Below, piece by piece: positions 1-7,166 of a DNA stretch of 64,000 nt (position 1 is its first letter; every line of letters begins with the position of its first letter). The position numbers were made by a program, and so were the translations under genes. The DNA is from an uncultured Eubacteriales bacterium (GTDB lineage: Bacteria; Bacillota; Clostridia; Oscillospirales; UBA644): the NCBI GenBank assembly GCA_959604355.1, contig CAUHAO010000001.1, forward strand, positions 62,001-126,000, in the 5' to 3' direction. A model generated the notes under the pieces. The model did not search any database. It had not been told where the DNA came from and saw only the letters and a program-made list of their open reading frames with translations.

Positions 1-374
1 TCGATATTCCCGTCATTGGTTTCAAGAAAGACAGCCGCCACCGCACTAAGGCTGTAAGCTATGCTGACGGGCGTGACAAACCGCTCGCTGCGGAGACTGC
101 GGTTTTCGCATTCTGCGGCAGGCTGCAGGAAGAAGTTCACCGCTATGCGATAAGCTATCACCGCCAGCTGCGCGACAAATACGCGGTGCAGACACAGCTG
201 ACAAAGATAAACGGTATAGGGAAAGTCAAAGCGGCGGCGCTGCTACGCAAATTCGGCGGGCTTGAAAAAATGTTTGCCGCATCGGATGAGGAGTTGCTTT
301 CAGTCAAAGGCATAACCGTTAAAGACGTGGCGAATATACGCGCGGCGAACGAAAATAAAGGAAATGAAGAATAG
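1..374 (+). CDS. uvrC: UvrABC excinuclease subunit C, C-terminal end (partial)
   Basis: This is the 3' end of a gene that begins before the window, read from base 3. The visible 123 residues begin with the end of the UvrC RNase H-like endonuclease domain, including the KKDSRHRT stretch that resembles the conserved 'KDxxHRT' region of UvrC. They finish with a helix-hairpin-helix DNA-binding tail (KINGIGKVKAAALLRKFGG, then LLSVKGITVKDVANI). UvrC makes the dual incisions around bulky DNA lesions in nucleotide excision repair, acting in the cytoplasm with UvrB. The gene ends with a TAG stop, which shows that TAG is an ordinary stop codon here. No clear terminator follows. The family assignment is firm; upstream context is missing. 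Confidence 0.9.
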   Translation, partial: DIPVIGFKKDSRHRTKAVSYADGRDKPLAAETAVFAFCGRLQEEVHRYAISYHRQLRDKYAVQTQLTKINGIGKVKAAALLRKFGGLEKMFAASDEELLSVKGITVKDVANIRAANENKGNEE

Positions 375-530
375 AAAGAAAAATCCTTTTTGCTGCGCGC
401 AGCGTTTGCGTCAAACCTCGGCGCAGTCGTCAGAGATTTTTACGTCGATGTACAGGATTTCCGGTGCAAAAGCAAAGTTTTTATTACGCGGATTTTTCCT
501 TATATTATAGGTTACAAAATTTACAGACTC

Positions 531-563
531 ATATAAAAACGCCCCGACATTTGTCGGGGCGTT
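531..563 (-). terminator. Rho-independent terminator of the DUF362 gene
   Basis: A perfect 12-bp inverted repeat (AACGCCCCGACA, 2-nt loop, then its complement) lies at 538-563. On the minus strand it is followed by a T-rich run (TTTTTATAT). It sits 17 bases after the stop codon of the minus-strand gene that ends at 580. Confidence 0.85.
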
Positions 564-579
564 ACTGTTATTTGTATGT

Positions 580-1467
580 TTAATCGATGCTTATGAGTTC
601 GTATTCCTTTGTGCCGTAGCCTATTTCCGCGGCGGCGTCGATAGTGTGAGTGCCGTGACGCGATTCGACACGTTCGAGAAAATGTTTCTGTCCGGGGTCT
701 TCGGTCGCGGCATAAACAAGGTCGATGCACGCTTTGTCTATGGCAACCGGATCGCAGGAGGCGAGGATTCCTATATCTTTCATGCACGGGTTCTCCGCAA
801 CGGCGCAGCAGTCGCAGTCAACGGAGATGTTTTTCATTACGTTGATATATACGGCGTTTCCGTTAAATAGCTTGATTACGGAACCCGCGGCGTCAGCCAT
901 GGATTCGAGAAAAAGATCCTGTGCCGGAATATTTTCCCAGACTATATCCGGATTATCTGTGTATCCGGCTGAGTGAATGAGACATTTTCCCGCGGTAGAC
1001 GCGCAACCGATAGAAAGCTGCTTGAGTGCACCTCCGAATCCGCCCATCGGGTGTCCCTTGAAGTGCGAGAGCACGAGAAGGGAGTCATAATTCTTGATGT
1101 TTTTACCGACGAGGTTCTTTTTCAGCACCTTTCCGTCGGGGATGTCGAGTACGAGGTCGGGGCCTTCCGAGTCGAGCAGTTCTACGTTAAAGTATTTGTT
1201 CCATCCGTGATATTCAATGAGCTTGACATGCTTTTCGGTGGTGTTGCGCTCGCCGCCGTAAGCTGTGTTGCATTCAACGACCGTGCCTCCGATCTCGTTT
1301 ATCATCGGGCGCCATAATTCGGGACGAAGGAAGTTCTGATTTCCCTTTTCGCCCGAATGGAGTTTGACTGCAACGTTTCCCGTAAGCTGTTTGCCTACGA
1401 GTTTATACAGCCTGACGACGTTTTCGGGTGTGATGTCGCGTATGAAATATACTTTTGATTTTGTCAT
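580..1467 (-). CDS. DUF362 domain-containing protein
   Basis: This 295-residue protein matches the DUF362 family as I recall it: an N-terminal part starting MTKSKVYFIRDI, a central section with HFKGHPMGGFGGALKQLSIG, and a cysteine-containing stretch VDCDCCAVAENPCMKDIG at about residues 217-235. In many DUF362 proteins the domain is fused to 4Fe-4S ferredoxin motifs. Here I see only the clustered cysteines and no CxxCxxCxxxCP ferredoxin motif, so metal or cluster binding is possible but not shown. The biochemical role of the family is not established. The ATG start at 1467 is chosen because GGAGG lies 8 bases upstream. The gene is monocistronic, with a strong terminator after it; rlmD lies upstream in the same direction, 146 bp away. 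Confidence 0.8.
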   Translation of the reverse strand: MTKSKVYFIRDITPENVVRLYKLVGKQLTGNVAVKLHSGEKGNQNFLRPELWRPMINEIGGTVVECNTAYGGERNTTEKHVKLIEYHGWNKYFNVELLDSEGPDLVLDIPDGKVLKKNLVGKNIKNYDSLLVLSHFKGHPMGGFGGALKQLSIGCASTAGKCLIHSAGYTDNPDIVWENIPAQDLFLESMADAAGSVIKLFNGNAVYINVMKNISVDCDCCAVAENPCMKDIGILASCDPVAIDKACIDLVYAATEDPGQKHFLERVESRHGTHTIDAAAEIGYGTKEYELISID

Positions 1468-1613
1468 TTTTTTGTCCTCCGGTGTTATGCTGTTATATAT
1501 TGGAATATTTCTTCATTGTTTTCGGAATCTGTCCCTTCATCGCGTGAAGGAGGTTTTTCGGGTTTCAGTTGCCGCAGACGTAGAGGCGCAGATATTTACA
1601 TATGTAATGGGTT

Positions 1614-3074
1614 TTACCGGCTCTTAAGTCTTAGAGAAATTACGGCCTCTATATGAGGCGTGCGGGGGAACATGTCAAAGGCTTTGAAGGCTTCGGCTTC
1701 ATATGTTGGCAATGCGGACGGATCGGGAATGTTTTCTCCGTCTGCGGGGATATCCGTAAGACACGGTGCTGTCAGACGTGCCACATCGCGCGCCTGAGTG
1801 TGCGGGTCACAGCTGATGTAGACTATTTTTTCAGGTGCGAGGCGTTTGAGCTGACGTAAAGCGTCGTCGGAAAGCCCTTTGCGCGGTGGATCGACGATAA
1901 CTATATTGGGAAGGCTGTTACCTTTACAAGCGTCTGCGATAACGTCGAGTGTGTCCGCGGCATCGGCGGCAAAGAATTCAGCGTTCTTTATACCGTTGAG
2001 CGCGGCGTTTTCCTTTGCGTCTTTTATCGCGTCCGCGACGACCTCAACGCCGATAACGCGCTTGGCAGGCGCATTTGCGGCGATGCAGAGGGTTATTGAG
2101 CCCGTGCCGCAATAGAGGTCGAGGACGGTGTCGTTTTCGGTGATCTGCGCCATGTTGATAGCCTCAGTGTAAAGGTTCTCGGCTTGCATGGTGTTTATCT
2201 GCCAGAACGCCGCCGGGCTGATGCGGAACTTCAGACCGCAGAGCGTGTCTTCTATTTTAGTGTCGCCCCAGAGATGGATATATTTGTCGCCGAGGACGGT
2301 GTTGCCTACGCGTTTGTTGACGTTGACGTAGACCGCCGCGAGGTCATCGAATTTTTGCAGACGTTTTATTATTTCGTCTGCGTGCGGCAGGGTGTCCGTG
2401 GCGAGGACGAAGCAGACGAGGAGTTTCCCCGAATGTTTCGCGCGCCGCAGATAAAGATGTCTGAAAACGCCCGTGTTGAAAGCCTCGTTATAGGGTTTGA
2501 TGTTGTATTGAGCGATAAATTCGCGTACTGTGACGGCTACCTGTTCGAAAAGCTTGTCCTGCAGTACGCACGCGCAGCCGTCGCAACTGCGGTGACTGTT
2601 TGCCGCATAGAACCCGAATTTTCCGTCCGCGGAAAGGGGGTAGAGGACTTTGTTGCGGTAGTATTCGGTTTCGGGCGACGGTTCGACGAATGGCGCGGAT
2701 TCTTCGAAAATGTAAAGCCCCGCTTTTTCGTATGCGTCCGCGACGATTTTTGACTTATATTCAAGTTCTTTTTCGTATGTCGTATTCAGAAATGAGCATC
2801 CGCCGCATTTTCCGAACACGTTGCAGTGAGCGTCGATACGGTCGGGGGAGGGGGAGAGTATTTTAAGAATTTTCGCATAGCCGTAAGTCTTTCCAACTTT
2901 GAGCACGAGGCATTCGCATATGTCACCGACAACGCTTCCCGAGATAAAGAAAATAAAATTGTCAGCGCCGACTTCGGCGTTTGTATAGCGCGCAATACCC
3001 ATTCCTGCGAAGCTCATGGCGGAAACGGAAAGGGTGATGATGTCATTTTTTTTGATATTTACGGTCGTTTTCAT
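1614..3074 (-). CDS. rlmD: 23S rRNA (uracil-5-)-methyltransferase, RlmD/RlmCD type
   Basis: This 486-residue SAM-dependent methyltransferase belongs to the TrmA/RumA family, whose members make 5-methyluridine in 23S rRNA. An N-terminal TRAM-like RNA-binding domain covers roughly residues 1-70. An iron-sulfur cluster motif follows, CNVFGKCGGC (Cys84, Cys90, Cys93), with further cysteines near 164-169. The C-terminal catalytic domain has the SAM-binding motif DLYCGTGSIT, then VDPPRKGL and the catalytic-cysteine motif YISCDPHTQARD. In Bacillota, homologues often methylate two sites (RlmCD), so the exact uridine target is inferred. The ATG at 3074 has GGAGG just upstream. A perfect-consensus sigma-A promoter lies about 100 bp upstream, inside the terminator of spoIIE. 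Confidence 0.88.
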   Translation of the reverse strand: MKTTVNIKKNDIITLSVSAMSFAGMGIARYTNAEVGADNFIFFISGSVVGDICECLVLKVGKTYGYAKILKILSPSPDRIDAHCNVFGKCGGCSFLNTTYEKELEYKSKIVADAYEKAGLYIFEESAPFVEPSPETEYYRNKVLYPLSADGKFGFYAANSHRSCDGCACVLQDKLFEQVAVTVREFIAQYNIKPYNEAFNTGVFRHLYLRRAKHSGKLLVCFVLATDTLPHADEIIKRLQKFDDLAAVYVNVNKRVGNTVLGDKYIHLWGDTKIEDTLCGLKFRISPAAFWQINTMQAENLYTEAINMAQITENDTVLDLYCGTGSITLCIAANAPAKRVIGVEVVADAIKDAKENAALNGIKNAEFFAADAADTLDVIADACKGNSLPNIVIVDPPRKGLSDDALRQLKRLAPEKIVYISCDPHTQARDVARLTAPCLTDIPADGENIPDPSALPTYEAEAFKAFDMFPRTPHIEAVISLRLKSR

Positions 3075-3175
3075 TCTGCCTCCGCGATATCCGTGTCTGT
3101 ATCTGCATCCCGCATCTCGAAACGAATCAGAGTCGTGGGTGGAAGTTTAAAGCTTTAAAATATATATTATCTTCA

Positions 3176-3204
3176 ATTATAACAAAAAAGGTGCGGCTTG
3201 TCAA
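3176..3204 (-). promoter_or_regulatory. Sigma-A promoter of rlmD (perfect consensus)
   Basis: On the minus strand TTGACA (3204-3199) and TATAAT (3181-3176) are separated by exactly 17 bp. The -35 box and spacer lie within the terminator hairpin of the upstream spoIIE gene. Confidence 0.8.
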
Positions 3205-3222
3205 GAAGATTAAGCCGCACCT
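3183..3222 (-). terminator. Rho-independent terminator of spoIIE
   Basis: An 11-bp stem, AGGTGCGGCTT (3189-3199) with AAGCCGCACCT (3212-3222), has a 12-nt loop and is followed on the minus strand by a run of six Ts. It lies 28 bases after the spoIIE stop codon and overlaps the rlmD promoter. Confidence 0.85.
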
Positions 3223-3250
3223 GTGGTATTATTTGTGTGCGATATGGGGT

Positions 3251-5119
3251 TTATGCACCGAGCGTTTCGTCTTCGTCGGACTCTGACCCGGTGTTGCGGA
3301 ATTCTTTTTCGAGATGAACCGTCGCTGCAATGACAGAGATGTCGTCGTCCGAATTAATGCCGAGCTTGTCCGCGCGTTTTATCAGCAGATCCGTCACCGT
3401 TACGCTGTCCGTGATCTGTTTTTTTGCGATCGTTTGCAGAGCCTTTTCAAAGCTTTCTTTATTCTGCCCCGGCATGCCATCTGACGTCATGATTATCATG
3501 TCTCCGTCTGCAATTGTCGTTTTATGGCTGATGAAATCGACCTCGTTGAGTATCCCTATCGGTGTCGATGCCGCGCCGACGGTGTATACACGTCCGTCAC
3601 GGATGATATAGGAATACGCGCCGCCCGCTTTAAGAAATTCGCATCTGCCGCTGACAAGATCAATTATGCAGATATCCACGCCTAACACTGATTCATCTTC
3701 CTCGCGCAGAAATGTGTCGTTGAGAAGACGTACGGCGTCTGCACGGTCAATGCCGTGAGAAATAAGCCTTTCAAGGATTTTTGTTGCTTTTACGCTCTGC
3801 TTTGCCGCCGCCGCACCCGTTCCCATGCCGTCCGCGACGGAAAGTATCTGCTTGCCGTCATCGGTGCGGAATATGCCGCATGTATCTCCGCAGACGAGCT
3901 GTCCGTTCTTCGGAGCGGAGGCTTTGGAATAGGAGATGTTCCAACGCAGCTGAACGTCTTTTTTCTGCCGCAGGGATTTGACTATTTTATCGAAATTCGG
4001 GCATTTACGGATAAAGTGATGAGGCACCGTGAAGGATTCATCCGCGACTTCCGCGTTCATTTTGTTGAGCGTGTCGAGAGTGTAGTCGTAGTCTTTTATC
4101 CAACATACGAGGCGCTTTCCGCATTTGTCGCAGACCTTGAAGCCGGGATTCCCTTTTTCCTTTGAACGGAACGTTTTTTTTTCGTTTGATCTGTTTTTTC
4201 CGAATATCGGTACTGTCGGGAGCGGAGACACACGCTTTATCATCAGGCTTATCTTCGTCATCGGAAACACCGTGAAGATTATCCCCGCGGCGATGATATC
4301 GAATATATACAGAAAAGTGCCGTGGTTGCCGCCGTAGTAGACCGCAAACGCCGCGTTTGCGACAAGAAAACTGACGATGACGGCATATTTGCCGTAACTT
4401 CTGAGTAACGTGCCGCCTATCGCGCCGAGGGCGAGTACCGCGAAAAATACGATGTAGTTTTCATCGTATAGAAACAAAGAGAATCCGAGTATCAGCGAGT
4501 ATTCACAGACCGTGTACAGGTCGCATTTAGCGCATACGAAAAGCACCGATGTAACGGCGAGTATCATTGCGGCGTGTTTCATAAATCCGCCGAAAGACAT
4601 AATCCCTACCGTGAGCAGGGCGGCTGTTATGCAGAAGCAGAGCACCTGTCCTTTTGTGGGCTTTTTCTTTTCGTCATTACGATCCAACGCTGTCATTATT
4701 ACGTACGACGCCATCGCTCCCACACCGCCGCCGACAACGAAGAGGAGACTCTGACGGATGTCGCTGCCAGGGATGAAAAATCCCGCGACACATCCGATGA
4801 CGGACGCCCATACGGTATAAATCGGTGCGGCGCGAGATTTTCCGAGCTTCTTTGTGACGCTGCCGCTGAGGGCTCTCGCCAGTATATATACCGCCGCGAC
4901 CGCGATGACGGACCGGACGGGGTCTTTGCCGCTTATCAGATACCCGAAGGCGGCACCTATCACGCCCGAAGGTGATGATATCGACGCCATGGCAAGTCCG
5001 AACGGTGAAAACATTCCCGAAACGGAGATATTGGATAATACTGTAGCCGCGCAGAATTCCGCCGCTGCGGCGATACAGCGTTTTACGCGCCTTGTCTGCG
5101 CTGTCATAACTTCATTCAT
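3251..5119 (-). CDS. spoIIE: Stage II sporulation protein E (SpoIIE-like PP2C phosphatase)
   Basis: This is a 622-residue membrane-bound serine phosphatase. The N-terminal half carries about ten hydrophobic segments. A short linker follows with a cysteine cluster (VCDKCGKRLVCW). The C-terminal half is a PP2C domain with GDTCGIFRTDDGKQ, then SVADGMGTGAAA and IIMTSDGMPG. In Bacillus subtilis SpoIIE localises to the polar septum and dephosphorylates the anti-anti-sigma factor SpoIIAA, which releases sigma-F in the forespore. The protein is roughly 200 residues shorter than the 827-residue B. subtilis homologue, mostly in the linker. The reading frame is open back to 5269. I place the start at ATG 5119 because AAAGGA lies about 10 bases upstream of it and none lies before the earlier start codons. 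Confidence 0.87.
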   Translation of the reverse strand: MNEVMTAQTRRVKRCIAAAAEFCAATVLSNISVSGMFSPFGLAMASISSPSGVIGAAFGYLISGKDPVRSVIAVAAVYILARALSGSVTKKLGKSRAAPIYTVWASVIGCVAGFFIPGSDIRQSLLFVVGGGVGAMASYVIMTALDRNDEKKKPTKGQVLCFCITAALLTVGIMSFGGFMKHAAMILAVTSVLFVCAKCDLYTVCEYSLILGFSLFLYDENYIVFFAVLALGAIGGTLLRSYGKYAVIVSFLVANAAFAVYYGGNHGTFLYIFDIIAAGIIFTVFPMTKISLMIKRVSPLPTVPIFGKNRSNEKKTFRSKEKGNPGFKVCDKCGKRLVCWIKDYDYTLDTLNKMNAEVADESFTVPHHFIRKCPNFDKIVKSLRQKKDVQLRWNISYSKASAPKNGQLVCGDTCGIFRTDDGKQILSVADGMGTGAAAAKQSVKATKILERLISHGIDRADAVRLLNDTFLREEDESVLGVDICIIDLVSGRCEFLKAGGAYSYIIRDGRVYTVGAASTPIGILNEVDFISHKTTIADGDMIIMTSDGMPGQNKESFEKALQTIAKKQITDSVTVTDLLIKRADKLGINSDDDISVIAATVHLEKEFRNTGSESDEDETLGA

Positions 5120-5143
5120 ATTCAAGACATCCTTTCGCATATA

Positions 5144-5177
5144 ATTGTACACCATCAGCGTCGTAAAATCTGTCGGA
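5144..5177 (-). promoter_or_regulatory. Possible spoIIE promoter with 0A-like box
   Basis: On the minus strand a TACAAT -10 box (5149-5144) lies 24 bp upstream of the chosen spoIIE start, with no recognisable -35. On the plus strand TGTCGGA (5171-5177) differs at one position from the Spo0A box TGTCGAA and sits where the -35 should be. In B. subtilis spoIIE is activated by Spo0A. This is suggestive only. Confidence 0.3.
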
Positions 5178-5192
5178 AAACGTGATGCACCG

Positions 5193-5221
5193 AAAAAAAC
5201 GTACGACTGTATTCGCGTACG
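5193..5221 (-). other. Terminator-like hairpin upstream of the spoIIE promoter
   Basis: CGTACG (5216-5221) and CGTACG (5200-5205) flank a 10-nt loop. On the minus strand seven Ts follow (5199-5193). No minus-strand gene ends nearby, so what it would terminate is unclear; it may block transcription entering spoIIE or leaking out of the divergent region. Confidence 0.4.
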
Positions 5222-5255
5222 GTGTTGTTTTTGTTCCTTTTTCGAGCCGCGCCTA

Positions 5256-5284
5256 TTGACTAATGTCAAGTTTTATGTTAAAAT
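5256..5284 (+). promoter_or_regulatory. Sigma-A promoter for the 5317-8891 genes
   Basis: TTGACT (5256-5261) and TAAAAT (5279-5284) have 17-bp spacing. They lie 32 bp upstream of the ATG at 5317, which has GGAGG at 5306-5310. Confidence 0.65.
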
Positions 5285-5316
5285 ATAAGGGAATAGGATG
5301 AAAACGGAGGAAACGT

Positions 5317-6036
5317 ATGAGGATCGTTAAAATCATTGCGACATTTGCCGGCGTATTGGCAGTCGCGGCTCTTATATCGTGGGCATCATGCGCGGCGTAC
5401 TCCGTGCATCTGGATAATTTCATCAAGTCGTCATTTGCTGAAAACGGGATAGAACTTTCTTCCTATACCGTGCGCGACAGAGGCTCGGGACTGATGGTGG
5501 ATGTCGAGGGCAAAGACTCCTCACGGGACGCGGAAGACACTATGCTCATGCGTCAGATCGTAAACGCCATCCGTGCGTCGTCTCTTGATTACGATACATA
5601 TTATGTTCGCATCTGTTCTCCGTCGGGAGATGTTATAGATTCGGAAAAATTCAGCGATATTATGACCCGCAGGGGCACTCCGACGGAACCGTCGACATAC
5701 GATGAGGCGCTTTACGGTTACGAACTTAAATACATTCTTGCGGACTGTGACGCGGAACTTTCGGGAATGAAGTTCTACGACTCCGTCGGGTGTGAGGGCA
5801 AAGCCGTATATATCGAGGCTGTATGCACAAAACAGAATGTCGCGGATACGCTCAAAGCGATCTACGATTTCATCATCAGCGCAAACGGCAACGGCGGCGG
5901 TGTGCAGAGATATGCCGTGCATATGATCGACGGCAACGGTGAGTCCTCGATACTTGTTTCGGGTGACCTGCTTTACGGAGACACGATGCTTTGGAAGAGC
6001 AACGCGTATGTCTCGACTCCGACCATGTTCGGCTGA
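5317..6036 (+). CDS. Hypothetical membrane-anchored protein
   Basis: I do not recognise this 239-residue protein. It has one N-terminal hydrophobic segment (about residues 4-28, IIATFAGVLAVAALISWASC), which acts as a signal anchor or uncleaved signal peptide. A soluble domain without further membrane segments follows, so it is probably extracytoplasmic. Cys25 is not in a convincing lipobox: the residues before it are SWAS, not the usual L-[AS]-[AG]. The start is well supported by GGAGG 6 bases upstream of ATG 5317 and by the promoter ahead of it. The gene precedes the tandem-repeat membrane protein by 26 bp, so the two are probably co-transcribed and may act together at the cell surface. It diverges from spoIIE, but I see no direct evidence that it is a sporulation gene. 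Confidence 0.7.
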   Translation: MRIVKIIATFAGVLAVAALISWASCAAYSVHLDNFIKSSFAENGIELSSYTVRDRGSGLMVDVEGKDSSRDAEDTMLMRQIVNAIRASSLDYDTYYVRICSPSGDVIDSEKFSDIMTRRGTPTEPSTYDEALYGYELKYILADCDAELSGMKFYDSVGCEGKAVYIEAVCTKQNVADTLKAIYDFIISANGNGGGVQRYAVHMIDGNGESSILVSGDLLYGDTMLWKSNAYVSTPTMFG

Positions 6037-6062
6037 TATTTTTATTGTTTCGGTGATACTAA

Positions 6063-7127
6063 ATGAACGAAAACGAGAAAGATAAAAATCTTGATCTTAC
6101 ACCGTCCGGGCAGGAAGCACCTCTTCCCGCCGCGGACGGCTCTGCATATACGGCAGAAAAAACCGAAGAATTTGAGCCCCCCGTGCCACCGTCGCACAAT
6201 ATCCATAATATTTCACGCCGCACGTATACCAAGGACGATCTCGAAGATACGATAGAAGACACGGACGAGTTGGCGGTAAAAATGCTCAACAAGTCGGGCT
6301 ATGAGTCCGGTGAGTTCTCCGCGGTTCGGGAAACGCCTGCGCACACCCATGGCAGCAGGATAATCATAGCACTTCTTTGTGCCATGCTTTTGCTTACGGC
6401 AATCGTCGGCGGAGTGTATTTGTTCAATTCTTCCGGTAAGGACGATATTTCGGACCTAAACAAGGATGTTGCTATTGGTAATATAATGGCAGAGCAATCC
6501 GTATCCGTCATTTATGACGGGCGAATGGTGAACGTAACTGATAAAAACACGTTTTATTCTCTTTTGAGAAGTGACCGCTGGATATTTATGCCCCGCACTC
6601 CCGATTTTGATTATTCATCGGCCGAACCTGAAATTCTTTTCAATATTCACGCGGATTATCGGCTCGGAATATATGGCAACAGCACCGTCTGTATCGAAAA
6701 AGGATCCCGAAAACGCTATTACACCATTCCTTACGGTGTTATCGGTGATGTTTCGGGGTATCTTTCGGAAAACACTAACCTGAGCCTTTCGGACACCGCA
6801 ATGTTCCTTTCGACGTCCGACAGCCTGCTCGTGTCTATGTCGGGGCTTTCTTGCTATGCGTCCGACAGGGCGGCGCTTATAGCGGCAATGAACATTCCGT
6901 CATGGACTAAAATAAATGGCATGGGAATTCCGGAAACGGGCGACGCGACTGTGAGCCTGGATAATCTCATAGGGCTCAAAGTGCGTATGTACAGGGACGA
7001 AAACGCGATCGTCACGGATTTCAACGGCAATAAAACTTATTATGCGGCAGATCCCTCTGTATTTTCGGCAGCATCTTCCGCCGTGACACGTTTGTTTGAT
7101 ATGCAGGCCATGAAGATATCTTCTTAG
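6063..7127 (+). CDS. Tandem-repeat membrane protein, N-terminal part before an in-frame amber stop
   Basis: This 354-codon segment starts with an acidic, cytoplasmic-looking region of about 97 residues. A single membrane helix follows (about 98-121, RIIIALLCAMLLLTAIVGGVYL), then the start of an extracytoplasmic repeat region. Repeat 1 begins near VSVIYDGRMVNV and has Trp173; repeat 2 begins near LLVSMSGLSCYA and has Trp281. Each repeat runs on to a YY-rich strand and an alpha-helical end. A TAG codon at 7125-7127 ends the frame exactly between repeats 2 and 3, and the same frame continues open to 8891 with more copies of the repeat. I therefore read this as the first part of one 942-codon gene. 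It has no clear ribosome binding site at the ATG and follows the 5317 gene by 26 bp. Function unknown. Confidence 0.65.
   Translation: MNENEKDKNLDLTPSGQEAPLPAADGSAYTAEKTEEFEPPVPPSHNIHNISRRTYTKDDLEDTIEDTDELAVKMLNKSGYESGEFSAVRETPAHTHGSRIIIALLCAMLLLTAIVGGVYLFNSSGKDDISDLNKDVAIGNIMAEQSVSVIYDGRMVNVTDKNTFYSLLRSDRWIFMPRTPDFDYSSAEPEILFNIHADYRLGIYGNSTVCIEKGSRKRYYTIPYGVIGDVSGYLSENTNLSLSDTAMFLSTSDSLLVSMSGLSCYASDRAALIAAMNIPSWTKINGMGIPETGDATVSLDNLIGLKVRMYRDENAIVTDFNGNKTYYAADPSVFSAASSAVTRLFDMQAMKISS
7125..7127 (+). other. In-frame TAG interrupting the tandem-repeat gene (codon 355)
   Basis: The frame opened at 6063 continues without another stop to 8891, and the repeat pattern continues straight across this codon. 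The TAG lies at the junction of a near-perfect 12-bp tandem duplication: AGATATCTTCTT at 7114-7125 is followed by AGATATCCGCTT at 7126-7137. It may be a nonsense mutation, a sequencing or assembly error, or a read-through site. Confidence 0.8.
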
Positions 7128-7166
7128 ATATCCGCTTTTGAGGACCTTTATGTAACTTTTGAAGGT

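Noticed and set aside
1534..1550. Hairpin CCTTCA/TGAAGG between DUF362 and rlmD genes
   Set aside because: The T-rich side faces the plus strand, where no gene ends; the stem is only 6 bp.
2184..2753. 189-codon plus-strand frame inside rlmD
   Set aside because: It lies entirely antisense to a well-supported rRNA methyltransferase and has no ribosome binding site or recognisable domain.
7125..7127. Genome-wide recoding of TAG
   Set aside because: uvrC (stop at 372-374) and the TipAS-like gene (stop at 59411-59413) end naturally with TAG, so it is read as a stop here.
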